From the NCBI GenBank assembly GCA_963782605.1, contig CAWAKK010000004.1, forward strand, positions 115,663 to 179,662: DNA of 64,000 nucleotides, in the 5' to 3' direction. Shown piece by piece: positions 19,375-27,393 of the stretch (position 1 is its first letter; each line of letters begins with the position of its first letter). A model generated the notes under the pieces. It saw nothing but the letters and a program-made list of their open reading frames with translations. It had not been told where the DNA came from and searched no databases. The position numbers and the translations under genes are program-made. The DNA comes from JBDTSW01 sp963782605 (GTDB taxonomy: Bacteria; Actinomycetota; Thermoleophilia; Solirubrobacterales; 70-9).

Positions 19375-20993
19375 GCCGCGAGATCGTCGAGGCCATCAGA
19401 GGTCTCGAACAGGAGAAGGGGATCGACTCCGAGACGCTGATGGCGGCGCTCGAGGACGCCCTGCTCTCCGCGTACAAGAAGACCCATGGCGCCGCCAAAT
19501 ATGCGCGCGTCGACCTCGACCGCGAGACCGCGGACTTTCGCGTCTTCGAGCTGATCCTGCCCGCCGAGCTCGAGGAGAAGCTCCTCGATCAGGCCGCCGA
19601 GGAGGCCGAGCAGGAGATCGATCCGGAGACCGGCGAGCTGCGTGAGCCCGAGGACCCCGAGCTCGACCCCGAGATGCTGGCCCCGTACGAGGACCAGATC
19701 CAAACTCGGGACGTGACGCCCGACGACTTCGGGCGGATCGCGGCCCAGACCGCCAAGCAGGTGGTCCTCCAGCGCATCCGCGAAGCCGAGCGGCAGATGA
19801 TGTTCGACGAGTACCAGGACCGCGTGGGCGAGCTCATCACCGGGATCATTCAGCAGTCCGACAACCGCTACACGCTGGTCCAGCTTCGCGAGCGCGTCGA
19901 GGCGCTGCTGCCCCGGTCCGAGCAGGTGTGGAACGAGCGCTACGACCACGGGATGCGCATCAAGGCCGTGATCACGGACGTGTCAGCCGAGGGCAAGGGC
20001 CCCAGCGTCGTCGTCTCCCGGCGTAACCCTGAGCTGATCAAGTCCCTGTTCGAGCTCGAGGTGCCCGAGATCGCCGACGGCCTCGTCGAGATCGTCGGCG
20101 TTGCCCGCGAGCCCGGCTATCGCTCGAAGATCGCTGTCATCTCTCACGCCGACGGGGTCGACCCGGTTGGCGCCTGCGTCGGACCGCGCGGCTCGCGGGT
20201 GAGAATGGTCGTCTCGGAGTTGCGGGGCGAGAAGATCGACATCATCCCGCACAACGACGAGCCCGCCCGCTTCGTCGCGAAGGCCCTTTCGCCGGCGCGC
20301 GTGCGCGAGGTGCTCGTCGACGACGAAGACAAGCAGGCCACCGTGGTGGTGCCCGACGACCAACTCTCGCTGGCGATTGGCCGTGAGGGCCAGAACGCGA
20401 GGCTCGCGGCCAAGCTCACAGGCTGGCGCGTCGACATCAAGTCCGAGACCGAGTTCTCCCAGCAGGAGGAGGAGATCGAGATTGAGGGCGCCGACGAGGT
20501 CGACGGCCGCTGCGCCGCCGTGCTCTCCGCCGGTCGCCGCTGCCCCAACGCATCCCTTCCCGGCTCGCGCTACTGCGGCCTTCCTGCCCATCAGGCGCTG
20601 GCCCGGTTCCCCACCAATGAGGTGACGGTCGTCTCGGCCCTCGCCGACGAAGAGATCGAGCTCCTCGCCAACACCGACTCGGATGACGCCGAGGTTGCGC
20701 CCCTCGTGGAGCGCGCGCAAGCCGCGCTCGAGCAGGCGCCCGGGGCGGACGAGGATGAAGCGGAGGAGGCCGGCGACACGGTCGCGGGTGAGGTCGACGC
20801 CGCTGAGGAGGCCGAGGCCCCCGACGCCGACAGCGTCGCCGCTTCGGCAGACGAGCCTGGCGAGGACTTCGCTGAGGTTGAGGAGGTCGCCGCCGAGGTT
20901 GCGGCGGAGGACGAGGCGCGCGAGGATGGCGGCAACGGGGGCGAGCCCGAGGCTGCCTCCGACGAGGCCACCGAGGAGACGCCGGCCGCATAG
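19371..20993 (+). CDS. nusA: transcription factor NusA with a C-terminal Cys/His motif and acidic tail
   Basis: NusA binds RNA polymerase and controls pausing, termination and antitermination. In order: an N-terminal polymerase-binding domain with an acidic insert (to about residue 180), S1 (about 190-255), KH1 with VGACVGPRGSRVRMVV, and KH2 with LSLAIGREGQNARLAAKLTGW. After the KH pair there is an unusual segment with Cys381, Cys391, Cys402 and His407 (GRRCPNASLPGSRYCGLPAH), like a small zinc site. About 130 residues rich in Glu, Ala and Asp follow. The total of 540 aa is longer than a minimal actinobacterial NusA. No ylxR gene follows, and infB starts 2 bases on. Confidence 0.95.
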   Translation: MSREIVEAIRGLEQEKGIDSETLMAALEDALLSAYKKTHGAAKYARVDLDRETADFRVFELILPAELEEKLLDQAAEEAEQEIDPETGELREPEDPELDPEMLAPYEDQIQTRDVTPDDFGRIAAQTAKQVVLQRIREAERQMMFDEYQDRVGELITGIIQQSDNRYTLVQLRERVEALLPRSEQVWNERYDHGMRIKAVITDVSAEGKGPSVVVSRRNPELIKSLFELEVPEIADGLVEIVGVAREPGYRSKIAVISHADGVDPVGACVGPRGSRVRMVVSELRGEKIDIIPHNDEPARFVAKALSPARVREVLVDDEDKQATVVVPDDQLSLAIGREGQNARLAAKLTGWRVDIKSETEFSQQEEEIEIEGADEVDGRCAAVLSAGRRCPNASLPGSRYCGLPAHQALARFPTNEVTVVSALADEEIELLANTDSDDAEVAPLVERAQAALEQAPGADEDEAEEAGDTVAGEVDAAEEAEAPDADSVAASADEPGEDFAEVEEVAAEVAAEDEAREDGGNGGEPEAASDEATEETPAA

Positions 20994-20995
20994 GG

Positions 20996-23251
20996 ATGGC
21001 GAAGAAGCGAGTTCACGAGATCGCGAAGGCGCAGGGCCTCACCTCGAAGGAGGTGATCGCCGCGCTCCACGCTGCCGGCGTCGAGGTCAAGGCCGCCGCC
21101 TCGAGCGTCGAGGAGCAGGTCGCCCTCGACGCGCTCGGCAACGGCAATGCCGCGGCGCCCGCTGCGGAGAAGCCGAAGCCCCCCGCGAAGACCAAAGCCG
21201 CTCCCAAGGCGGATGGGACGGCCGCAGAACCCACGCCCAAGCCAGCCGCCTCCGCGGAAGCGCCGGCGACGCCCAGGGCAAAGGCGCCCAAGCCCGCCGC
21301 GTCTGACGCCGGCTCGAAGAGCCCCTCGGGCGGCAGGCGCATGCGGCGGGTCGTGATCGACTCTCAGGCCTCGCGTCGTGAGCGCATGCCGGCCCCGCCG
21401 CCGCATCGCCCGCCGCGGCGTCGTGGCGGCCGCCGCCGCCGTCCGCTGCTCGAGGAGCCGCCCAAGGGCCCGGTCGAGCAGGTCGAGGCTCCCACGATCC
21501 GCATCCCCTCCGGGGCCACGGTTCGTGAGGTCGCCGAGATCCTGGGGCTGAACTCCGCGGACGTGATCAAGAAGCTGATGCAGCTCGGCGAGATGGCGAC
21601 GCTCACCCAGACCCTCACCGACGAGACCATCGGCGTCCTCGCCGACGAGTTCGATCAGAAGGTCGAGGTCGTGAGTGCGGCCGAGGAGGAGGCACCGGCG
21701 CCCGAGTACGACGACGACGACTCCGACCTGGAGGGTCGCCCGCCCGTGGTGACCATCATGGGCCACGTCGACCACGGCAAGACCTCACTTCTCGACGCGA
21801 TCCGCGAGACCGAGGTCGTGGCCGGGGAGGCGGGGGGCATCACCCAGCACATCGGGGCCTACCAGGTCCACCAGGACGGCAAGACGATCTCGTTCATCGA
21901 CACGCCGGGCCACGCGGCCTTCACCGCGATGCGCGCCCGCGGCGCCGACGTCACCGACATCGCCGTCATCGTGGTCGCCGCGGACGACGGCGTCATGCCG
22001 CAGACGGTGGAGGCGATCGATCACGCCAACGCCGCCGAGGTGCCGATGATCGTCGCCGTCAACAAGATCGACCTGCCCGCAGCGAACATCGACAAGGTGA
22101 AGGGCGAGCTCGCCCAGCAGGGGCTCAACCCGGAGGACTGGGGTGGCGACACGATCTTCGCCAACGTCTCGGCCAAGACCAAGGAGGGCCTGGACGACCT
22201 GCTCGAGAGCATCCTGCTCCTGGCCGAGGTGGAGGAGCTCAAGGCCAATCCCGACGCGCCAGCCTCCGGCAGCGTGATCGAGTCGCACCTCGACCCGGGC
22301 CGCGGCCCAGTCTCCACCGTGCTGATCCAGCGCGGCTCACTCTCGATCGGGGATGCGCTCTTCGCCGGGCCCGTCTGGGGCAAGGTACGCGCCATGCAGG
22401 ACCACACCGGCGCCACGCTGGAGGCGGCCGGCCCGGGCGACCCGGTGGTCGTGCTCGGGTTCGACGCCGTCTGCGAGGCGGGTGAGCACTTCGAGGTCGT
22501 CGAGAACGAGCGTCGCGCACGCCAGCTCGCGGGCGAGCGCGAGCAGCGGCTGAAGACCGAGCAGCTCGCCCGTCGCCAGACCCGACGGGTCTCACTCGAG
22601 GACGTGTTCGCGAAGGCCCAGGGCGGTCAGATCAAGGAGCTCAACATCATCCTCAAGGCCGATGTCTCGGGCTCACTCGAGGCGCTCGAGGACGAGCTCG
22701 CCAAGGTTCCCCAGCAGCAGGTCGCGGTCAACATCATCCGGGCCGCTCCCGGGGGCATCAACGAGTCCGACGTGATGCTGGCCGCCGCCTCCGACGCCGT
22801 CATCATCGGCTTTAACGTGCGTCCCCTCGTGGATGCCCGCCGCGCGGCGGAGTCCGAGGGCGTCGAAATCAGGACCTACTCCGTCATCTACAAGGTCACC
22901 GAGGAGCTCCGGCTGGCGATGGAGGGCATGCTCGACCCCGAGGAGGTCGAGGACTCGCTCGGCCAGGCGGAGATCAAGGAGCTCTTCAAGGCGTCGCGGA
23001 TCGGCACGATCGCCGGCTGCATGGTCGTCGACGGCAAGATCACGCGCACCGCCGAGGCGCGCCTCGTCCGCGAGGGCACCGTGATCTGGACCGGGCGCAT
23101 CGGCTCCCTGCGACGCTTCAAGGACAACGTCCAGGAGGTCGAGGAAGGGCTCGAGTGCGGCATCGTGCTCGAGGGCTACCAGGACGTGAAGGTCGACGAC
23201 GTGATCGAGGCCTTCGAGAGCCGCCAGGTCGAGCAGACGCTCGAGTCTTAG
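20996..23251 (+). CDS. infB: translation initiation factor IF-2
   Basis: GTPase that brings initiator tRNA to the 30S subunit. The 751-aa protein has the IF2-N start KKRVHEIAKAQGLTSKEVIA, an Ala/Lys/Pro-rich linker (about residues 50-170), a second IF2-N segment, and a G domain with GHVDHGKT near residue 256, DTPGHAAF and NKID. C-terminal beta-barrel domains follow, with ILKADVSGSLEALEDEL. It follows nusA by 2 bases. Confidence 0.98.
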   Translation: MAKKRVHEIAKAQGLTSKEVIAALHAAGVEVKAAASSVEEQVALDALGNGNAAAPAAEKPKPPAKTKAAPKADGTAAEPTPKPAASAEAPATPRAKAPKPAASDAGSKSPSGGRRMRRVVIDSQASRRERMPAPPPHRPPRRRGGRRRRPLLEEPPKGPVEQVEAPTIRIPSGATVREVAEILGLNSADVIKKLMQLGEMATLTQTLTDETIGVLADEFDQKVEVVSAAEEEAPAPEYDDDDSDLEGRPPVVTIMGHVDHGKTSLLDAIRETEVVAGEAGGITQHIGAYQVHQDGKTISFIDTPGHAAFTAMRARGADVTDIAVIVVAADDGVMPQTVEAIDHANAAEVPMIVAVNKIDLPAANIDKVKGELAQQGLNPEDWGGDTIFANVSAKTKEGLDDLLESILLLAEVEELKANPDAPASGSVIESHLDPGRGPVSTVLIQRGSLSIGDALFAGPVWGKVRAMQDHTGATLEAAGPGDPVVVLGFDAVCEAGEHFEVVENERRARQLAGEREQRLKTEQLARRQTRRVSLEDVFAKAQGGQIKELNIILKADVSGSLEALEDELAKVPQQQVAVNIIRAAPGGINESDVMLAAASDAVIIGFNVRPLVDARRAAESEGVEIRTYSVIYKVTEELRLAMEGMLDPEEVEDSLGQAEIKELFKASRIGTIAGCMVVDGKITRTAEARLVREGTVIWTGRIGSLRRFKDNVQEVEEGLECGIVLEGYQDVKVDDVIEAFESRQVEQTLES

Positions 23252-23324
23252 GCTCCGAGCGCTCGGCGCACGTCGCTTCAGCGACCTTGCCCGCCAGGGC
23301 CGGCGCCTCTTTACGCTCGCCATC

Positions 23325-23630
23325 ATGCCCACCCCCTACGTCTGCATCATCTCCGCCCACCTTCACTTCGGCGAGCTCCACGACCTCAAGGGCAAGCGCA
23401 AGGAGTTGCACTCGCTGAAGGCGCGCCTGCGCCAGCGATTCGGCGCCTCGGTGGCCGAGACCGAGCACCACGACGCATGGCAGCGCTCCACGCTCCTCTG
23501 CGCTTTGGTCGGCGACGCCGGCGTGAGCGCGCGCGCGGACGAGCTCTGCCGCTTCGTCGAATCACGCTGTCCTGGCGGCTGCTCGTTCGAGCGCGAGCTG
23601 CTCAGCATGGAGGACGTGAGGAGCCTGTAG
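23325..23630 (+). CDS. ylxP: DUF503 / YlxP-like protein
   Basis: A 101-aa protein of the DUF503 family, which sits between infB and rbfA in many Gram-positive genomes. Visible features are ISAHLHFGELHDLKGKRKEL, the RQRFGASVAETEHHDAWQR segment and the C-terminal ERELLSMEDV. Its function is unproven, although the location suggests a link to ribosome assembly. It has its own short upstream gap. Confidence 0.85.
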   Translation: MPTPYVCIISAHLHFGELHDLKGKRKELHSLKARLRQRFGASVAETEHHDAWQRSTLLCALVGDAGVSARADELCRFVESRCPGGCSFERELLSMEDVRSL

Positions 23631-23677
23631 TCGCCCTGCAGCCCGCTTTGGGGGCGGCTGTTATGTTGGCCCGCGGG

Positions 23678-24013
23678 ATGACCACAGAGCGCATGAGGCG
23701 CGTCAACGAGGTCATACGCGAGGTGATCGGGGGGGCGATCGCCAGCGAGCTCGACGACCCCAGAATCGGTTTCGTGACCGTGACCGCCGTAGACACCAGC
23801 CCAGATCTCCGCTCGGCGCGGGTCTTCGTGAGCGTGCTCGGCGACGAATCCGAGCGAGAGCGCTCACTTGCAGGCCTCGCCGCCTCGCACGGCTTGCTGC
23901 AGGCGCGGATCGCCCGGGAGATGCGCATCAAGTACACGCCTACGCTCTCGTTTCACCATGACGACGGCCCCGAGCGCGCCGTGCGCCTGACGCAGCTGCT
24001 CGACGACCAATGA
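23678..24013 (+). CDS. rbfA: ribosome-binding factor A
   Basis: KH-fold factor needed for 16S rRNA 5'-end maturation. The 111-aa product starts MTTERMRRVNEVIREVIGG and has LDDPRIGFVTVTAVDTSPDL and REMRIKYTPTLSFHHD. An ATG five codons upstream is possible. It overlaps nrnA by ATGA. Confidence 0.95.
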   Translation: MTTERMRRVNEVIREVIGGAIASELDDPRIGFVTVTAVDTSPDLRSARVFVSVLGDESERERSLAGLAASHGLLQARIAREMRIKYTPTLSFHHDDGPERAVRLTQLLDDQ

Positions 24014-25008
24014 CCAATGCGACCGCAACCGCGACCCGCGACGATCTCGAGGCCGTCGCCCAGGAGCTGCGCGCCACCGAGCGGTTCCTGCTGACCACGC
24101 ACGAGAACCCGGACGGCGACGCCCTCGGCTCGCTCCTGGGCCTCCACTCGATCCTGACCCAGCTCGGCAAGGACGCGGTCATGTACCTGGCGGCCAAGGA
24201 GTTCCCCCTGCCCGTCGAGTACCGCTTCCTGCCACTGGCAGAGGTCTTCCACGAGCCTCCAGCCGACATCGTCGATCGCACTCTGATCTTCCTCGACTGC
24301 GGCAACATCGACCGCACGCCCGACGGCTTCCTTCGCGACGCCTCCGCTCGCGTCGTGAACATCGACCACCACCACGACAACACTCGTTTCGGGGCCGTCA
24401 ACCTGGTGGACGTCGAGGCATCGTCCACCGCCGAGATCATCTTCGCCCTCTCGAAGCTCCTCGGCGCGAAGCTGACCCCCGAGATCGCCTCGGCCCTATA
24501 CGTCGGGCTCGTGACCGACACCGGCCGCTTCTCCTATGAGAACACCGACGCTGACACACACCGCCTCGCGGCGGAGCTGATCGAGGCGGGAGTGGACGTC
24601 GACGACACGAATCGCCGCCTCTACGAGCGCATCCCGATCGAGAAGATACGCCTCGTGGCCCGCGCTCTCGAGGGGATCGAGCGTCGCGACGACGGCCGTC
24701 TCGTGATCACGTACATCTCCGCCCAGGACTACACCGACACAGGCGCCAGCGAGGTGCTGACCGAGGGGATCATCGACCACCTGCGAGCTCTGGAGGGCAC
24801 CCAGGTCGCGGTCGTCGTGCGCGACCGCGAGGAGTCGTCGGACGCCGCCCGCAAGGTGAGCCTGCGGGCCAGCGACGGTCACACCGACGTCTCGGCGATC
24901 GCCCGAAAACATGGCGGCGGCGGCCACCAGCGCGCCGCTGGATTCTCGACCGACCTCTCCTACTCCGAGATCGTCGATGACCTCTGCGCCGAGCTCTCCG
25001 CGAGCTAA
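24010..25008 (+). CDS. nrnA: DHH-family nanoRNase / pAp phosphatase
   Basis: Degrades 2-5 nt RNA fragments and dephosphorylates pAp. The 332-aa protein has the metal motifs ENPDGDALGS, FLDCGN and NIDHHHDN and a C-terminal DHHA1 domain with KHGGGGHQRAAGF. It lies in the rbfA-nrnA-truB-ribF order seen in many Gram-positives and overlaps truB by 32 bases. Confidence 0.94.
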   Translation: MTNATATATRDDLEAVAQELRATERFLLTTHENPDGDALGSLLGLHSILTQLGKDAVMYLAAKEFPLPVEYRFLPLAEVFHEPPADIVDRTLIFLDCGNIDRTPDGFLRDASARVVNIDHHHDNTRFGAVNLVDVEASSTAEIIFALSKLLGAKLTPEIASALYVGLVTDTGRFSYENTDADTHRLAAELIEAGVDVDDTNRRLYERIPIEKIRLVARALEGIERRDDGRLVITYISAQDYTDTGASEVLTEGIIDHLRALEGTQVAVVVRDREESSDAARKVSLRASDGHTDVSAIARKHGGGGHQRAAGFSTDLSYSEIVDDLCAELSAS

Positions 25009-25663
25009 CCCCGCGGGCGTCCTGCTCGTAGACAAGCCGGCCGGGATCACCTCGCACGATGTCGTCGCGCGCGTTCGCCGTGAGCGGACAGTGAAGACCG
25101 GCCACGCGGGCACGCTCGATCCCTTCGCAACCGGACTCCTGATCGTCCTGCTCACCCGCGAGGCGACCCGCGAGCAGGCCCGGTTCATGGGTCTTCCGAA
25201 GATCTACCGCACGATCGCCCGCTTCGGCGCCGTGTCTACCACGGGCGATCGCGACGGTGAGATCACGGAGACGGGAGCGCTTCCGGACGGGGAGCCCGCA
25301 CTCCCCACCGGCGAGATCCGCCAGCGCCCGCCCGCATACTCCGCCGTCAAGGTGGGCGGCGAACGTGCCTACAGGCGCGCCCGGCGGGGGGAGGAGGTGC
25401 AGGTGCCCGAGCGCATCGTCACCGTCCACCGGTTCACCCAGCTTTGGCGGGAGGGCGACCGCGCCGAGTACGAGATCGAGTGCTCATCCGGCACCTACGT
25501 GCGCAGCCTGATCTCCAGCCTCGGCGACGCGTACTGCGAAGAGCTGCGCCGCACCGCGATCGGGCCCTTCGCCGTCGAGGAGGCCCATACCGCGATGCCC
25601 CTTCCATTGGAGGAGGCGCTACGGCGCATCGACCCTTCGCCTGCCACAGTTCGCGGCCGATGA
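24977..25663 (+). CDS. truB: tRNA pseudouridine-55 synthase (short form)
   Basis: Makes pseudouridine 55 in the T loop of tRNA. The catalytic aspartate lies in GHAGTLDPFATGLL; KIYRTIARFGAVSTTGD, RPPAYSAVKVGGERAY and SSGTYVRSL are conserved. At 228 aa it is well below the usual 290-310: the region between the TGD motif and RPPAYSAVK is shortened, and the usual C-terminal RNA-binding domain is missing. The ATG overlaps nrnA; longer frames upstream lie inside nrnA. Confidence 0.93.
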   Translation: MTSAPSSPRANPAGVLLVDKPAGITSHDVVARVRRERTVKTGHAGTLDPFATGLLIVLLTREATREQARFMGLPKIYRTIARFGAVSTTGDRDGEITETGALPDGEPALPTGEIRQRPPAYSAVKVGGERAYRRARRGEEVQVPERIVTVHRFTQLWREGDRAEYEIECSSGTYVRSLISSLGDAYCEELRRTAIGPFAVEEAHTAMPLPLEEALRRIDPSPATVRGR

Positions 25664-26559
25664 GCATCCGGGTCACCCCCCTTGACGAAGCGACGCCGCG
25701 CCCGCGGAGGATCGCCATCGGGACCTTCGATGGCGTTCATGTTGGCCACCGCAGGGTCATCTCCGGCGCCGATACCGTGCTCACGTTCGAGCCACACCCC
25801 CTCAGCATCATCCACCCGGAGGCGGCGCCGAAGCTGATCATGCCCTTCGAGATCAAGCGCGACGTGATCGACGGCCTCGGCGTCTCGGAGCTCGTCACCA
25901 TCCGCTTCGACGAAGAGTTCTCGGCGATCGAGGCGGACGAGTTCGTCGAGCGGATCCTGATCGCCACTTTGGGCGCGGAGGAGGTCTCCGTCGGGGAGAA
26001 CTTCCGCTTCGGCCGCAAGGCGCAGGGCGACCCCGCGATGCTCGCAGCGCGCCCGGAGTTCGGGACTCGGGTCGCGCCCCTCGTCGAGGTCGCCGGCGAA
26101 ACGGTCTCCTCGACCCGGATCCGCGCCGCCGTCGCCGCCGGCGACGTGGAGACCGCCACCGCATGTCTGGGCGCTCCCTTCCTGCTCGAGGGCGAGGTGG
26201 TGATGGGCGATCAGCGTGGTCGCGACCTCGGCTTCCCGACCGCGAATATCGTCCCGGACGACACGTATGTGGTCCCCGGCCACGGCGTCTATGCGGCCTT
26301 CGCCAACGGCGTCCCCGCCGCCGTCAACGTCGGGGTGCGGCCGACCTTCGAGACCGGTCGCGGCCTCCTCGTGGAGGCCTACCTGATCGACTACGACGGC
26401 GACCTCTACGGCCAGATGCTCCGCGTGGCCTTCATCGCCCGCCTGCGGGGGGAGAAGCGCTTCGCCGACGCCGAGGAGCTCGTGACCCAGATGCACGCCG
26501 ACGTGGAGGCTGCGACGCGGCTCTGCTCCGAGTTCTTCCCGCCTCGCATCGCGAGATGA
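25660..26559 (+). CDS. ribF: bifunctional riboflavin kinase / FAD synthetase
   Basis: Converts riboflavin to FMN and then to FAD. The 299-aa protein has the nucleotidyl-transferase motif GTFDGVHVGHRRVI, VGENFRFGRKAQGD and SSTRIRAAVAAGD, then the kinase domain with GFPTANI and AAVNVGVRPTF. The N-terminal domain is slightly shorter than usual after the HxGH motif. The ATG overlaps the truB stop. Confidence 0.95.
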   Translation: MSIRVTPLDEATPRPRRIAIGTFDGVHVGHRRVISGADTVLTFEPHPLSIIHPEAAPKLIMPFEIKRDVIDGLGVSELVTIRFDEEFSAIEADEFVERILIATLGAEEVSVGENFRFGRKAQGDPAMLAARPEFGTRVAPLVEVAGETVSSTRIRAAVAAGDVETATACLGAPFLLEGEVVMGDQRGRDLGFPTANIVPDDTYVVPGHGVYAAFANGVPAAVNVGVRPTFETGRGLLVEAYLIDYDGDLYGQMLRVAFIARLRGEKRFADAEELVTQMHADVEAATRLCSEFFPPRIAR

Positions 26560-26582
26560 GGCCGCTAACCTTCGGCGCCGCG

Positions 26583-26852
26583 ATGACGGTGACAGGTGAG
26601 AGAAAGCGCGAGCTCGTCGGCAAGTTCGGCCGCTCCGAGAACGACACGGGCTCGGCCGAGGTGCAGGTCGCGCTCATGACCGAGCGCATCAACGAGCTGA
26701 CCGAGCACCTGCGCGAGCACACCAAGGACCACCACTCCCGCCGCGGCCTTTTGATGCTGGTCGGCAAGCGCCGGCGCCTGCTGCGGTACCTCGAGCGCTC
26801 CGACGTCGAGCGCTATCGCACCCTCGTGGCCGATCTCGGCCTGCGTCGCTAG
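26583..26852 (+). CDS. rpsO: 30S ribosomal protein S15
   Basis: An 89-aa S15 with the usual sequence: REDI-like start, SENDTGSAEVQVALMTERI, and DHHSRRGLLMLVGKRRRLL. S15 binds the central domain of 16S rRNA. It follows ribF closely, and a TAACCT just upstream may be a -10 with a very short leader. Confidence 0.98.
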   Translation: MTVTGERKRELVGKFGRSENDTGSAEVQVALMTERINELTEHLREHTKDHHSRRGLLMLVGKRRRLLRYLERSDVERYRTLVADLGLRR

Positions 26853-26867
26853 CGTCGCTCGCCGAGT

Positions 26868-27317
26868 GTGATCGAGCCCGGCGCCGAGGCCCCCGCCTTT
26901 ACCCTCCCCAACCACCGGGGGAAGGCTGTGAGCCTCGCTGACTTCGCGGGCCGGCGCCTCGTCCTCTGCTTCTACCCGCTCGACTTCTCGCCCGTCTGCT
27001 CGGACCAGCTCTCGGCCTACGCGCCGATCGCCCCGGAGCTCGAGGCTCGAGGGGCCGAGCTCGTGGGCGTCTCGGTCGACCACTCCTACGCGCACAACGC
27101 CTTTCGCAAGGCGAAGGAGCTCCCATTCACCCTGCTAAGCGACTTCCATCCAAAGGGCGAGATGGCCGCGAGGTACGGCGCATATGAGCCCGACTGGGGC
27201 ACGACGAACCGCTCGATCGTGCTCGTGGACGGCGATGGCATCGTCCGCTGGGTGGACACCGAGGAGACCACCGCGACCTTCGCCCCGCCTCAGAGAATCC
27301 TCGAGGCCCTCCGCTAA
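26868..27317 (+). CDS. peroxiredoxin (AhpC/TSA family)
   Basis: Thiol peroxidase of 149 aa. The peroxidatic cysteine is in YPLDFSPVCSDQL near residue 45, followed by VGVSVDHSYAHNAFR and TLLSDFHPKGEMA. No clear resolving cysteine is seen, so it may be a 1-Cys enzyme like AhpE. It begins at a GTG 15 bases after rpsO and separates rpsO from pnp, which are usually adjacent. Confidence 0.88.
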   Translation: MIEPGAEAPAFTLPNHRGKAVSLADFAGRRLVLCFYPLDFSPVCSDQLSAYAPIAPELEARGAELVGVSVDHSYAHNAFRKAKELPFTLLSDFHPKGEMAARYGAYEPDWGTTNRSIVLVDGDGIVRWVDTEETTATFAPPQRILEALR

Positions 27318-27355
27318 GATCGCCTGCGTTCGAGAACGAAAAGTTCTGAGAGAGA

Positions 27356-27374
27356 GGCCGCCAACCGGGCGGCC
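27356..27374 (+). promoter_or_regulatory. stem-loop in the pnp leader
   Basis: A perfect 7-bp stem GGCCGCC/GGCGGCC with a 5-base loop lies just ahead of the GAAAGG ribosome site of pnp. In other bacteria PNPase controls its own mRNA through a leader hairpin. A similar role here is a guess from position. Confidence 0.45.
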
Positions 27375-27393
27375 GAAAGGAAAAACGAAATAC

